Shown piece by piece: positions 26,262 to 35,387 of a DNA stretch of 56,259 nucleotides. The position numbers were made by a program, and so were the translations under genes. The notes beneath the pieces were generated by a model. That model had not been told where the DNA came from. It searched no databases and was given only the letters and a program-made list of their open reading frames with translations. The DNA lies in NCBI GenBank assembly GCA_013619125.1, contig JABXKS010000049.1:1-56259 (forward strand), in the 5' to 3' direction. This DNA comes from Clostridiales bacterium (GTDB lineage Bacteria; Bacillota; Clostridia; Tissierellales; GPF-1). Every line of letters begins with the position of its first letter. Positions within the stretch are counted from its first letter, which is position 1.

Positions 26262-27350
26262 TTATTTTTCGTATCGTGCAATGCCGTAATCTTCTGGGTT
26301 ATTGACTGTCGCGCCTGCATCATGAAGCAACCATGAAGTAACGGATGTGTATTTATCCCAGTATGCTACGATCTCATCGTGTGAGAAATCATGCAATGTT
26401 TCATAGTTTCTGTTTGCAACAAACTCCGTCCAAACTTCGTTCTGAATCGCTTCTTCAGCCGCTGCTCGGATCACAGCCTTAACTTCGTCCGGTGTTCCTT
26501 GTTTCACCATAACACAGTTCGGGAAGTAAAGTGGGAAGATACTTTTCAATTCTGGAAGCGCATCCGTCATCGGCGGCACCTCTGGAAGAAATTCCACTTG
26601 ATTGTCTGTAAAGGAAGCCAACGCTCTCAATTCGCCTGACTCCAGATAATCTTTTACCGTACCATAATTTCCAAATGTAAAATCGACTTCACCGGAGATA
26701 CAAGCAATCATCGCATCGCTTCCGCCGCCGTATGGCGTCATATTTACATCGATGTCAGCCAAATTCAATGTCAGACCTTGAATATGTCCACTGGCGCCAG
26801 GACTAGAATAAGACAATTTGATCTTTCCTGGATTTTCCTTCATATCCGCAACCAATTGCTCAAAAGTTTCATAAGGAGAATCCGCCGCTACAACAACGAT
26901 CTTCGTATCCTGAACCATCATCATAATCGGATCAAAGTCAGAGAAGTTCAGATCGCTTGTTCCCATTACATTGAAAACACCAGGTGTTTCCGCTGAGAAT
27001 AGAATTGTATATCCGTCAGCTTCTTCAGCAAACGCGCTTTCCGTACCGATCGCCCCTGATGCACCAGACATGTTAACGACTGTCACAGACTGGCCCAGCG
27101 CTTCTTCAAATGCAGTTGTAAATGTTCTGGCAACTGTGTCGGTAATTCCACCGGCACCCCAAGGAACGATTACTGTAACGTCCTTCTCTGGGTATGAAGT
27201 GACTTCTGATCCATTCTCTTCAGCGGCAGCCGTCTCTTGACCGTTTGCCGGCTCATTTGCGCTGGTTCCTTCATTACTGTCAGCACATCCCGAAAATCCT
27301 AAAACGGCAATCATCATTATACTCAGAACTGTAATTAACCTCTTCTTCAT
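26262..27350 (-). CDS. tctC: TctC/Bug-family solute-binding lipoprotein
   Basis: A 362-residue lipoprotein. The signal peptide ends at the lipobox FSGC (Cys22). The mature part has YPEKDVTVIVPWGAGGITDT, the Bug/TctC signature, GASGAIGTESAFAEEADGYT and LSYSSPGASGHIQGL. It captures a carboxylate and passes it to the TctB-TctA permease. AAAGGAG precedes the ATG. A good sigma-A promoter lies at 27424-27452, with two repeats of a putative LacI-family site between promoter and gene. Confidence 0.93.
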   Translation of the reverse strand: MKKRLITVLSIMMIAVLGFSGCADSNEGTSANEPANGQETAAAEENGSEVTSYPEKDVTVIVPWGAGGITDTVARTFTTAFEEALGQSVTVVNMSGASGAIGTESAFAEEADGYTILFSAETPGVFNVMGTSDLNFSDFDPIMMMVQDTKIVVVAADSPYETFEQLVADMKENPGKIKLSYSSPGASGHIQGLTLNLADIDVNMTPYGGGSDAMIACISGEVDFTFGNYGTVKDYLESGELRALASFTDNQVEFLPEVPPMTDALPELKSIFPLYFPNCVMVKQGTPDEVKAVIRAAAEEAIQNEVWTEFVANRNYETLHDFSHDEIVAYWDKYTSVTSWLLHDAGATVNNPEDYGIARYEK

Positions 27351-27378
27351 CTAAACCTCTCCTTTAAAAACGATTGAA

Positions 27379-27415
27379 GATTACGTTATCTTGAATTTTC
27401 TAGACTACGTTTTCT
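27379..27415. promoter_or_regulatory. Two tandem candidate LacI-family operators downstream of the tctC promoter
   Basis: GATTACGTTATCT (27379-27391) and GACTACGTTTTCT (27403-27415) share a central ACGTT and are spaced 24 bases centre to centre. The first lies within a near-palindrome AAGATTACGTTATCTT with a central CG, as usual for LacI-family sites. They cover about +2 to +38 of the predicted tctC transcript, so binding would block transcription. Confidence 0.5.
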
Positions 27416-27423
27416 TTCCACAA

Positions 27424-27452
27424 ATCGTACTACAATTATTACCAGTTGTCAA
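27424..27452 (-). promoter_or_regulatory. Promoter of the tctCBA operon
   Basis: On the minus strand TTGACA (27447-27452) and TACGAT (27424-27429) are separated by exactly 17 bases. Transcription should start near 27417. Confidence 0.75.
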
Positions 27453-27746
27453 TGTAATATAGAGTCGTCAAGCATAAAAATTTATAGACTCTCAATCGCA
27501 TGAAATCAACACTTACAACTTTCATATCACTAAAAAAAATAACTTGATTTCTTATCGAACAAGGTATAACATTATCATCACGAAGTTGTGAACACGTTAT
27601 CTCAAGATAGAAATTACGTGCCCGTTCTTAGAAAACATACTCATATGCAAAGAAGTATAAGACACTGCAGCCATTTTTTTCATCATGAATCGGCCTGATG
27701 CCTTTCATTCGTTTATAGCGATTAATGATCCGCAAGGAGAACCCTT
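27453..27746. other. Regulatory region between tct operon and LacI gene
   Basis: AT-rich and without ORFs I would support. It contains the third candidate operator at 27590-27602 and should hold the promoter of the regulator gene, which I could not place. Confidence 0.5.
27590..27602. promoter_or_regulatory. Third candidate LacI-family operator
   Basis: GAACACGTTATCT shares GA--ACGTTATCT with the two sites near tctC and lies about 150 bases before the LacI-family start, where autoregulation would act. Confidence 0.4.
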
Positions 27747-28832
27747 ATGACACAAAGAAAATCGAATCCAACAATTAAAACCGTAGCTCTCGAAGCTGGC
27801 GTATCCCCGTCCACTGTTTCGCGCGTGCTGAACGACAACGATCGCGTTGACCCGCAGTTGCGGGAAAAAGTGCAGAATGCCATTAAGAAGACTAGATACA
27901 CCCCCAATTTGGCAGCTCGAAGCATGAAAGGGCAAAAATCCAAAATCATTGGTTGCGTTGTTCCAGATTTGGCAATGTCATATTTCAAAGAATTTCTGGC
28001 CAGCACAGTCGAGGAAGCCCGAAAACACGATTACAATATCCTGGCTGCTTCCTCAGCCAGTTCCCTGATGGAAGAACAGCGTATTCTACAAAGCTTTGCA
28101 AACTCGATGATTGACGGTGTCATCTTCTTCCCCATCTCACATTCTTCTATGACTGAAGACCTGTCAATGTTTGCGCAGACGCCGGTTCTCATCGGCTACC
28201 GGACAAATCCATACAGCAATTATCCCCATATCACCTACGACAACAAACACGGCGGCTATATCGCCACAAAATACCTTCTAAGCTTAAATCGCCGTAGGAT
28301 CGCCTTTGTTGCTGGATTGTTCGAAGAAATCATCGACAAGGACGAATTCTTGTTTCAGGCTAAGAATGGACCTTTTGGCAGATATGCCAGCATCGATCGC
28401 CTGAACGGATATATAAAAGCGCATAAAGAATTTAATCTTGAAATCGATCCCGACTTATTGTACTTTTCGAAAAACAGCGATAAAGACGGGGCTATGGTTG
28501 CAAATAAGATTGTTTCTGAAAATCTTGATGTTGACGGTTTGGTCAGTTTCAGCGATACAATTGCGATTGGCGCCATGAACTTTTTTAAAAACCAAAATAT
28601 TCGCGTCCCAGAAGATATTTCAATTGTCGGCTATGACGACAGTCCCATTTGCAGCCAGGTCCAGCCGACCTTGACATCCGTCAATCAAGATGCTCTCAAA
28701 CTTGGAGTGGAGTGCGTATCATCTATGCTAAAAATGATCGATCACGAAGAGGTATCAAGCAAATCCTTGGATGTATTTTTGAATATCAAAGATTCCACCT
28801 GCAAGAAGCAGATTGATGACAACGAATCATAG
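27747..28832 (+). CDS. LacI-family transcriptional regulator
   Basis: A 361-residue regulator. The N-terminal helix-turn-helix and hinge read TIKTVALEAGVSPSTVSRVLN and YTPNLAARSMKG; the rest is a periplasmic-binding-protein-like effector domain (IIGCVVPDLAMSYF, VDGLVSFSDTIAIGAMNFF, ISIVGYDDSPI). It is divergent from tctCBA and most likely controls it in response to the imported carboxylate or a related sugar acid. CAAGGAGAA precedes the ATG. Confidence 0.92.
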   Translation: MTQRKSNPTIKTVALEAGVSPSTVSRVLNDNDRVDPQLREKVQNAIKKTRYTPNLAARSMKGQKSKIIGCVVPDLAMSYFKEFLASTVEEARKHDYNILAASSASSLMEEQRILQSFANSMIDGVIFFPISHSSMTEDLSMFAQTPVLIGYRTNPYSNYPHITYDNKHGGYIATKYLLSLNRRRIAFVAGLFEEIIDKDEFLFQAKNGPFGRYASIDRLNGYIKAHKEFNLEIDPDLLYFSKNSDKDGAMVANKIVSENLDVDGLVSFSDTIAIGAMNFFKNQNIRVPEDISIVGYDDSPICSQVQPTLTSVNQDALKLGVECVSSMLKMIDHEEVSSKSLDVFLNIKDSTCKKQIDDNES

Positions 28833-28886
28833 AATAGTATTGATCCGCACAAACGATCTGCCTGCACATAACGGAAAGGATGCTCA

Positions 28887-29249
28887 ATGAAAAAAGCGAG
28901 ATTCACAACCTTTGCATGGATATGCCTAACGATCCTATTGGGATTGGTTTCGAGAAAGATTTCCTATCTGCCCTTATGGATTGGCGATATGCTCTGGGGT
29001 ATCATGATCTTCTTTATTATAAAATTCATCTATATAAACAAACCGAATCGCATCGTGGCTGCAAGAAGCCTTGTATTGTGCTTTATCGTCGAGTTTAGCC
29101 AAAACTATCAGGCCGAATGGATTACCACGATCAGAAAAACATTGCCCGGAAGACTCGTGCTCGGTCAGGGCTTTTTGTGGAGTGATCTCCTGGCATACAC
29201 CGTGGGCATTCTTCTTGTTTGGGCGATCCTCAACCATTATAAGAAGTAA
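28887..29249 (+). CDS. DUF2809 family membrane protein
   Basis: A 120-residue protein with about four helices. The family marks LLGLVSRK, IGDMLWGIMIFF, VEFSQNYQAEWI and GFLWSDLLAYTVGI identify DUF2809. Function unknown in the family. GAAAGGATG precedes the ATG. It lies 54 bases past the LacI gene and may be read from the same transcript; a terminator follows. Confidence 0.85.
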   Translation: MKKARFTTFAWICLTILLGLVSRKISYLPLWIGDMLWGIMIFFIIKFIYINKPNRIVAARSLVLCFIVEFSQNYQAEWITTIRKTLPGRLVLGQGFLWSDLLAYTVGILLVWAILNHYKK

Positions 29250-29266
29250 TTGAATATTTCTCAATC

Positions 29267-29313
29267 AAATGAACCAGAAACCGCCCTGACTGGGAAGTTC
29301 CTGGTTCATTTTT
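29267..29313 (+). terminator. Terminator of the DUF2809 gene
   Basis: AAATGAACCAGAAAC pairs with GTTCCTGGTTCATTT with one bulge; TTTTT runs from the end of the stem. Confidence 0.75.
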
Positions 29314-29331
29314 ACATCAACCTCAAGCTCA

Positions 29332-29466
29332 TCAAAGGCAACAGATTCCACCAGAAATCAACTCATACCTGGATTCTGCCTTTGCAGATATCTCCAAAAA
29401 CTCCTCATAGGTGACACTTTTTCGAACGAAATACTCTGCCTCCTTGCTGTTATAGCTATTATTTAG
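29332..29466 (-). pseudogene. Broken Uma2-family (DUF820) endonuclease gene
   Basis: On the minus strand an open stretch without a start codon encodes KSVTYEEFLEISAKAESRYE followed by LISGG, the N-terminal signature of Uma2/DUF820 PD-(D/E)XK proteins. It then meets a stop, and a second frame just beyond reads VAFDELEVDVKM, like the usual C-terminus. The central catalytic domain (about 120 residues) is deleted and the first codons are lost. Clearly a relic. Confidence 0.7.
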
Positions 29467-29474
29467 CGCAAGTC

Positions 29475-30479
29475 TTAGCTAAGCAAAATCCTTTCAATCT
29501 CATTTGTTATCGTACCAAATGTATCACGATCATTGACGTTGGATATCACCGTGATCGTTAGCTGATCATCCGGCAAATATGTATTCATGGAACGGACTCC
29601 CACGCCCCCGCCAGCGTGATATTGCCTATGTCTGTCCTTGCCAAAATGTTCTCCGTACTGCAAGAAAATTCCATACCCGGAATGAACCCCTTCAGCAATC
29701 TCGAATTGATTGCCAAACATCAAACCAACGGAGTTGGGACTTATGATCTTGGCCACTTTTAGCGCATGATTAAAGAGCTGCAAATCTTCAATCGTAGAAT
29801 ACAACCCTCCACCCGCTCCGGCAATTCGCATATCAATAAAGTCGGCATTTACAATCACGCCATCCTTCATTTCATATGGACTTGCACGATTTTCCACAAG
29901 TTCTTGCCAATGATCAAATCCTGAATTTGTCATGCCCAAAGGTTCAAATATATGCTTCTTTATGTAATCCTCGTATTTCAATCCCGTGATCTTTTCAATG
30001 ACAAATCCGAGCACCAAGAAACCGGAGATTGAATAGGCGAACTGCATTCCTGGCTCAAATTGCAAGGACTCAAACTTGAATAAATCGATCAATGCATCCT
30101 GAACAGATTCCGCATGTAAAACATCATAAAAGTCGGTTTCAAGGGCAAAATTACTGATCCCTGAAGTATGAGTGAGAATGTGATGAATGGTAATTTTATC
30201 GCCGTTTGGATAATCAGGTATGTATTGGTCGACAGTATCGTCCAAATGAAGCAACCCTTTGTCCAGCAATTGGAGAATTGCCGTTGCAGTAAATTGTTTG
30301 GTGATGGAGGCAATTCGAAATCGCGTCTTCGTCGTGTTTGGAACATCGTGTTCAAAATTTGCCTTCCCGAATCCCTCAGATAAAATGATTTCAGCATCAT
30401 TTACAATCGACACCACACCGTTAAAATGACTGTCATGAATGACTCCTTTTATTTCTTGTACTTTGTTGTTACTGATCAC
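29475..30479 (-). CDS. Serine beta-lactamase-like hydrolase (class C/PBP fold)
   Basis: A 334-residue protein starting at a GTG (30479) with AAGGAGG eight bases upstream; an upstream ATG at 30527 has no such site. The SxxK nucleophile motif is SITK in FRIASITKQFTATA, the second motif is YSIS (usually YxN), and the third is HAGGG in place of KTG. No signal peptide is seen, so it is cytoplasmic. Proteins of this type are esterases, D-aminopeptidases or amidases as often as beta-lactamases. Monocistronic. Confidence 0.82.
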   Translation of the reverse strand: MISNNKVQEIKGVIHDSHFNGVVSIVNDAEIILSEGFGKANFEHDVPNTTKTRFRIASITKQFTATAILQLLDKGLLHLDDTVDQYIPDYPNGDKITIHHILTHTSGISNFALETDFYDVLHAESVQDALIDLFKFESLQFEPGMQFAYSISGFLVLGFVIEKITGLKYEDYIKKHIFEPLGMTNSGFDHWQELVENRASPYEMKDGVIVNADFIDMRIAGAGGGLYSTIEDLQLFNHALKVAKIISPNSVGLMFGNQFEIAEGVHSGYGIFLQYGEHFGKDRHRQYHAGGGVGVRSMNTYLPDDQLTITVISNVNDRDTFGTITNEIERILLS

Positions 30480-30610
30480 TAGCAACCCCTCCTTCTTTAT
30501 TCTCCTAGAAACTAATACCTCGCTCACCTCACTGATTGAAACCCAATAATTTACTACCCATTCCCTCCATCAAAAAAACAGAGCCAACCGTTTCACATCA
30601 CAGAACAAAA

Positions 30611-30655
30611 AACCTAGAAGAGTAAATACACTTTATCGTGTCTACTTTCTAGGTT
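30611..30655 (-). terminator. Terminator closing the peptide-uptake operon
   Basis: AACCTAGAAGAGTA and TACTTTCTAGGTT form the stem with an inner ACAC/GTGT pair; TTTTTTG follows on the minus strand. It lies 55 bases past the stop at 30711. Confidence 0.8.
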
Positions 30656-30710
30656 CAAGTTCAGGCCGTTACCCAATATTCGGAGTGTACTTCTTAATAC
30701 TCTCACTCCC

Positions 30711-31892
30711 TTATTTTTCAAGCAAAGCTAGAATCCCCTCAATTTCAATCGTTACACCATATCTTATACATTCTTCGTCCACATTAAATCTCCGATTATG
30801 AAGAGGCTCTACAATTCCCAAAATCTTATTTCCGCAACCTAAATGGAAAAATGCAGATGGAACTTTTTCTGCAAAATAAGAGAAATCTTCCCCCCCTAGA
30901 CTTGGAAACTCCTTATAAACTATATTTTCATTCCCTATGATCTTAATAGCTGTTTCTTCAATAACTTGAACTACCTCACGGTCATTAATCAACTCAATAT
31001 ATCCATCATGAAAAGTTACTTCAGCCCTTCCGCCAAGTCCTTCAGCTACCTTTGTTGCATTTTGTGCAATTATCTTCTTTACAGTCTCTCTCGTCTCTGT
31101 ATCAAGCGTTCTTAGTGTTCCTTCCATAACTACTTGATCTGTAATAATATTTGCTTTTTCCCCACCGTATATTTTACCAAACGTCAATACAACAGAATTC
31201 AACGGTGATACATTCCGACTAACCACCATCTGTAGACTGGTCAGTATATTTCCTGCGATTGCAATCGCATCAACCGTAGTATCCGGATATGCAGCATGCC
31301 CGGATTTTCCACGAATCACAATCCTCACCATCCCTGAATTACCATTAAGCTTTCCATACCTTAATTCTACTTTCCCTGTAGGAATATTTGGCATGACATG
31401 AAGACCAATCACATGATCGACTTGTGGATTCTCCAAGCATCCATCCTCAATCATCCGCTTAGCGCCACCAATCGCTTCTTCTGCAGGTTGGAAAAAGAGT
31501 TTTACATTTCCCTTTAGTTCATTTTCCATTTCCTTCAAGAGTTTACCCACCCCTAATAGTATTGTCGTATGAACATCATGGCCACAAGCATGCATCACAC
31601 CTTCATTCTCAGAGCTGTAATGACATCCTGTGGCTTCCTGAATAGGCAGCGCATCGATATCCGCTCTGACAGCAATCGTCTTCCCGTTTCCTTTTTTGCC
31701 GCGAATAATTCCAACAATGCCTGTTTCCGCATACCCGGTTTCATACTCAATATTCCACTGCTTGAGATACTCACAAATCTTCCTTCCCGTACGAATTTCC
31801 TTCCCGCTCAATTCAGGGTATTGATGAAAATCACGTCTTATTCGCACCAAACTTTCAAAGATTTCAGTTACCTTCTCTTTCGTTGTCCGCAT
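30711..31892 (-). CDS. M20 amidohydrolase (N-acyl-amino-acid/hippurate hydrolase type)
   Basis: A 393-residue cytoplasmic zinc amidohydrolase of the M20D group. Metal-binding HACGHDVHTT, the PAEEAIGGAKRMIEDG segment with the catalytic glutamates, and GLHVMPNIPTG are all present. Relatives release amino acids from N-acyl, N-benzoyl or indole-acetyl conjugates. It is the last gene of the sigma-54 operon and may finish degradation of the product left by the upstream transferases. GGGAG precedes the ATG. Confidence 0.9.
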   Translation of the reverse strand: MRTTKEKVTEIFESLVRIRRDFHQYPELSGKEIRTGRKICEYLKQWNIEYETGYAETGIVGIIRGKKGNGKTIAVRADIDALPIQEATGCHYSSENEGVMHACGHDVHTTILLGVGKLLKEMENELKGNVKLFFQPAEEAIGGAKRMIEDGCLENPQVDHVIGLHVMPNIPTGKVELRYGKLNGNSGMVRIVIRGKSGHAAYPDTTVDAIAIAGNILTSLQMVVSRNVSPLNSVVLTFGKIYGGEKANIITDQVVMEGTLRTLDTETRETVKKIIAQNATKVAEGLGGRAEVTFHDGYIELINDREVVQVIEETAIKIIGNENIVYKEFPSLGGEDFSYFAEKVPSAFFHLGCGNKILGIVEPLHNRRFNVDEECIRYGVTIEIEGILALLEK

Positions 31893-31968
31893 AGGAGTTC
31901 TCCCAATCCAAATAATTTTTCACTTTGCTAATTTCTCCGTTTTGTCTATAGATTCTCAATGTCGTTCT

Positions 31969-32109
31969 TTACAACATGCTCCAAGTTTCCATTTGCCGTA
32001 TATCCCATAATAAAATCGAATGCTTAAGATACCGTTTCCGTAATTCAAGCGCTTCGATCAATGTGGCAACCGCAACCTTTTTTCCCACATATTTCCGGAT
32101 ATTTTTCAT
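31969..32109 (-). CDS. Possible 46-residue small protein after the first GGT gene
   Basis: An ATG one base past the stop of the upstream gamma-glutamyltransferase gene (TAA-T-ATG) opens a 46-codon frame beginning MKNIRKYVGKKVAVATLIEA, helical and basic. Coupled start and coding-like composition favour it; there is no separate ribosome binding site and I recognise no family. It may be a real small protein or the relic of a gene once present in this 218-base gap. Confidence 0.35.
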   Translation of the reverse strand: MKNIRKYVGKKVAVATLIEALELRKRYLKHSILLWDIRQMETWSML

Positions 32110-32110
32110 A

Positions 32111-33712
32111 TTATATACCGAATGCTTGACCATCCCGCCTTGGATCAGCGCCGCCCGTTATCAGATTGTTCGCCAGGAATTTGATCCCATTCACCCCACC
32201 CATCTTATGATCCCAAGCCTGCCGCTCAAATACTTCGTGCCCCATCTGTAACAGCCGCTCAATCGACTCCGCTTGAAGACGGTTTTCATAATAAATCACA
32301 TTAGAAGTATTTTGTGTGATGCGAGGTGAATTAACCGCTTCTTGAATATCCATATCGTGATCGATTAATTTGGAAATCACCTGAACAACGATATTGATGA
32401 TTCGCGCACCCCCGGGTGAACCCACCACTGCAAATGGTTTCTTGTCTTTCAATATAATTGTTGGCGCCATCGTACTTAGTGGTTTCTTCCGCTTGTCGAC
32501 AGAGTTGATATCGTATCGCTTTGTCGAGAAGTCCGCCATTGTATCATTTAACAGAATACCGGTTCCCTCCGCAACCATACACGATCCAAAAAAATGATTA
32601 ATGGTTTTGGTTACCGAAACCAAATTGCCAAATTGATCGCCAATCGAATAATGGGTTGTATCTTCATGCTCATAATTCCACGGATCATAGCAGTCTGGAT
32701 TTCGTGCAACATTCATATCGATTTTTTCGGATAGAATTCGTGCGTATTCTTTTGATCGAATCCCCTTCACTGGTACATCAACAAAATCTGTATCTCCCAT
32801 AAATTTTGATCGATCTTCATAAACCAATTTAAAAGTTTCAGAGAACAGATGAAGGTACTCAGCCGAATTCACTTCAAGTGTACGAATGTCGTAATTCTCC
32901 AAAATATTGAGCGCCTGAATGATATGAGCGCCACCTGAACTTGGGGGCGGAGAAGAAATGATCGTGTACCCCCGATATTCGCCTACAATCGGTTTCCGAA
33001 ATTCCACCTTGTATTCTTTTAAATCACGATGGGTAATCAGCCCGCCCTGCTGCCGAATCGTCTTAATAATTGCATCCGCGATTTCCCCTTCATAAAAGGC
33101 GTCTCGCCCCTCTTTCCCAATCTTTTTCAAACTCTCTGCCAGATCGGGATTTTTAAAGAGGTCTCCCGCTTTATAACCGCTGCCGCCATTAAGAAAAATC
33201 CGCTTCGCATCCTCACATTTTTCAAGATGTTCGGCATAATCCACGAGCATCTTTTCCATCATCTTGGATACAATGATTCCCTCTTCAGCCAAACGAATGG
33301 CAGGTGCAATCACATCTTCTAAACACATCGTTCCATAGCGCTTTAAAGCTTCAATCATACCCGCTACTTCACCTGGTACACTGACTGATTTTGCACCTAT
33401 GACGTTTTCCTTATTCCTCACGGTCCCATTTTGATTCACTTGCCACATATCCGGTGTCGCATTTTCTGGTGCAAATTCTCGAAAATCGATAAAAACCGCT
33501 TCCTCTTCATCAGTGGGCTTAATCGTCATAAATCCACCCCCGCCGATACCCGATGTGGCTGGTTCAGCCACTCCAATTGCAAACCCAACAGCGACAGCGG
33601 CATCAATTGCATTCCCGCCCTTCTCAAGGATTTCAATACCAACCTGCGAGGCTTCTGATTTTCCACTTGAAACCATGGCTTTCATACCTAAATTTTTCAT
33701 ATGTTTGTTCAT
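32111..33712 (-). CDS. Gamma-glutamyltransferase, cytoplasmic (paralogue 1)
   Basis: A 533-residue Ntn-hydrolase of the gamma-glutamyltransferase family. The precursor is expected to cleave itself before Thr in DTTHYSIGDQFGN, whose threonine becomes the nucleophile; the oxyanion/substrate loop is VVGSPGGARI and the glycine-rich GIGGGGFMTI is intact. Unlike most GGTs it has no signal peptide, so it would work inside the cell on imported gamma-glutamyl compounds. The ATG at 33712 is preferred to a GTG 12 bases upstream. It lies 22 bases after its paralogue in the operon. Confidence 0.9.
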   Translation of the reverse strand: MNKHMKNLGMKAMVSSGKSEASQVGIEILEKGGNAIDAAVAVGFAIGVAEPATSGIGGGGFMTIKPTDEEEAVFIDFREFAPENATPDMWQVNQNGTVRNKENVIGAKSVSVPGEVAGMIEALKRYGTMCLEDVIAPAIRLAEEGIIVSKMMEKMLVDYAEHLEKCEDAKRIFLNGGSGYKAGDLFKNPDLAESLKKIGKEGRDAFYEGEIADAIIKTIRQQGGLITHRDLKEYKVEFRKPIVGEYRGYTIISSPPPSSGGAHIIQALNILENYDIRTLEVNSAEYLHLFSETFKLVYEDRSKFMGDTDFVDVPVKGIRSKEYARILSEKIDMNVARNPDCYDPWNYEHEDTTHYSIGDQFGNLVSVTKTINHFFGSCMVAEGTGILLNDTMADFSTKRYDINSVDKRKKPLSTMAPTIILKDKKPFAVVGSPGGARIINIVVQVISKLIDHDMDIQEAVNSPRITQNTSNVIYYENRLQAESIERLLQMGHEVFERQAWDHKMGGVNGIKFLANNLITGGADPRRDGQAFGI

Positions 33713-33734
33713 ATCGTCACCCACATTAATTGTA

Positions 33735-35366
33735 TTAATATCCTATGGCGATACCCTCTCTTCTAGGATCCGCGGCACCCGTAATGTTTCCATCTTCACC
33801 ATACCGAATGCCCTGAACGCCACCCATTCTTCGATCATATTCCGATAGTTCACTCACTGCATGTCCCAACTGCATCAACTCATCAATCACGTTCCTGCTG
33901 ATCCGTCGCTCATAGTTCAAAACGCCATTGCTATCATTTGAAATACGCGGACTATTGATCGCCTCTTTGATCGTCATCTGATGATCAATTAATTTTGAAA
34001 TCACCTGAACAATCGTGGTAATAATGCGATTGCCGCCTGGAGAGCCTAAAACTGCAAAAGGATGCCCCTCTTTCATAACAAGCGTAGGGCTCATGGAACT
34101 AAGCGGTTTCTTCCCCGGCCCAACCGAGTTTACTTGGTTAGACTCTCGTACAAACCCCCGCATCTGGCAATTAAGAACAACCCCCGTATTTTCAGGTATC
34201 ACTCCAGAACCAAAAAACGCACTAATTGTCTTCGTCACAGAAACCATATTCCCCGCCTGATCAGCAATGGAATAATGCGTCGTATCTTTCGATTCATATT
34301 CAAATGGGTTGCTGCCATCACACTGACTCACACCGCTCATGCTGATCTTAGTGGCAAGTTCTCTGGCATACGCCTTAGAAACAAGGCCTTTCATGGGAAC
34401 TTTTACAAAATTTGGATCTCCCATATATTTCTTGCGATCATCGAAAACCATTTTAAAAACTTCAGACAGAAGATGCAAATATTCAACCGAATTGACAGGG
34501 TACTTCCCCATGTCGAAATTTTCGAGAACATTTAAACTTTGAATAATATGTGTCCCACCCGAACTCGGCAGTGGCGAGGAAATGATCTCGTAGCCTCTGT
34601 ACGTCCCTCTAAGAGGCTCAAGTTCCTGTACACGATACGCCATTAAGTCTTCCAATTCCAGCCGACCCCCGTAGTGTCGAACAGATCGTACAATTTGTTC
34701 TGCAATCTTCCCATGGTAGAATTCTTGTTTTCCGTGTACTGCAATTGCCTTCAAAGTTTCTGCCAGCGGCTTGTTTGTTAAAATATCCCCCACTTGATAT
34801 GTGTCAAGAAACACATTTCCCGTTTCCTGATAGCGCAGCAGTTTATCACGAAATTCTGAAAGGTCATTTTTCAAGCCTTCAGTCACTTTAAAACCATTTT
34901 CTGCCAGGCGAATGGCAGGCATTAGTACCTCTTTTAACGGCAATGTCCCATAGGTTTCCAGCGCGTAGATCAAACCATCCACTTCACCCGGAATACAGAT
35001 TGATTCACCACCTTGAGATTTAGCGTCTTCCACAACTTCCCTTTGACTGTCCAATTGCCACATCAAAGGCGAAACTTTCTTCGGAGCTGTTTCTCTAAAA
35101 TCAAGAAATCGAATTTCACCAGTGGTTCCAGTACGAATTGTCATAAATCCACCACCTCCGATTCCCGAAGCATTCGGTTCACACACACCAAGTGCAAACC
35201 CTACTGCGACTGCAGCATCGATGGCATTCCCACCACTTCTGATAATATCAATTCCAATTTTTGTCGCATCATACTTTGCCGCCGCAACCATACCGTTTCT
35301 TCCTGTATCCGCACGATTCTCTCGATTGACAAACCCGTTGTGATCGGTTAATTCGAATCCCTTCAT
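33735..35366 (-). CDS. Gamma-glutamyltransferase, cytoplasmic (paralogue 2)
   Basis: A 543-residue GGT with the processing site DTTHYSIADQAGN, substrate loop VLGSPGGNRI and GIGGGGFMTI. The layout is the same as in the adjacent paralogue but with many differences, so the tandem duplication is old and the two may form a heteromer or handle different substrates. No signal peptide. GAGGAGCGACC precedes the ATG at 35366. Part of the sigma-54 peptide-uptake operon. Confidence 0.9.
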   Translation of the reverse strand: MKGFELTDHNGFVNRENRADTGRNGMVAAAKYDATKIGIDIIRSGGNAIDAAVAVGFALGVCEPNASGIGGGGFMTIRTGTTGEIRFLDFRETAPKKVSPLMWQLDSQREVVEDAKSQGGESICIPGEVDGLIYALETYGTLPLKEVLMPAIRLAENGFKVTEGLKNDLSEFRDKLLRYQETGNVFLDTYQVGDILTNKPLAETLKAIAVHGKQEFYHGKIAEQIVRSVRHYGGRLELEDLMAYRVQELEPLRGTYRGYEIISSPLPSSGGTHIIQSLNVLENFDMGKYPVNSVEYLHLLSEVFKMVFDDRKKYMGDPNFVKVPMKGLVSKAYARELATKISMSGVSQCDGSNPFEYESKDTTHYSIADQAGNMVSVTKTISAFFGSGVIPENTGVVLNCQMRGFVRESNQVNSVGPGKKPLSSMSPTLVMKEGHPFAVLGSPGGNRIITTIVQVISKLIDHQMTIKEAINSPRISNDSNGVLNYERRISRNVIDELMQLGHAVSELSEYDRRMGGVQGIRYGEDGNITGAADPRREGIAIGY

Positions 35367-35387
35367 GGTCGCTCCTCACATCAACAA

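Noticed and set aside
32111-35366. Recent tandem duplication of the GGT genes
   Set aside because: The two proteins share layout and motifs but differ at very many positions, so the duplication is old or they were acquired separately.
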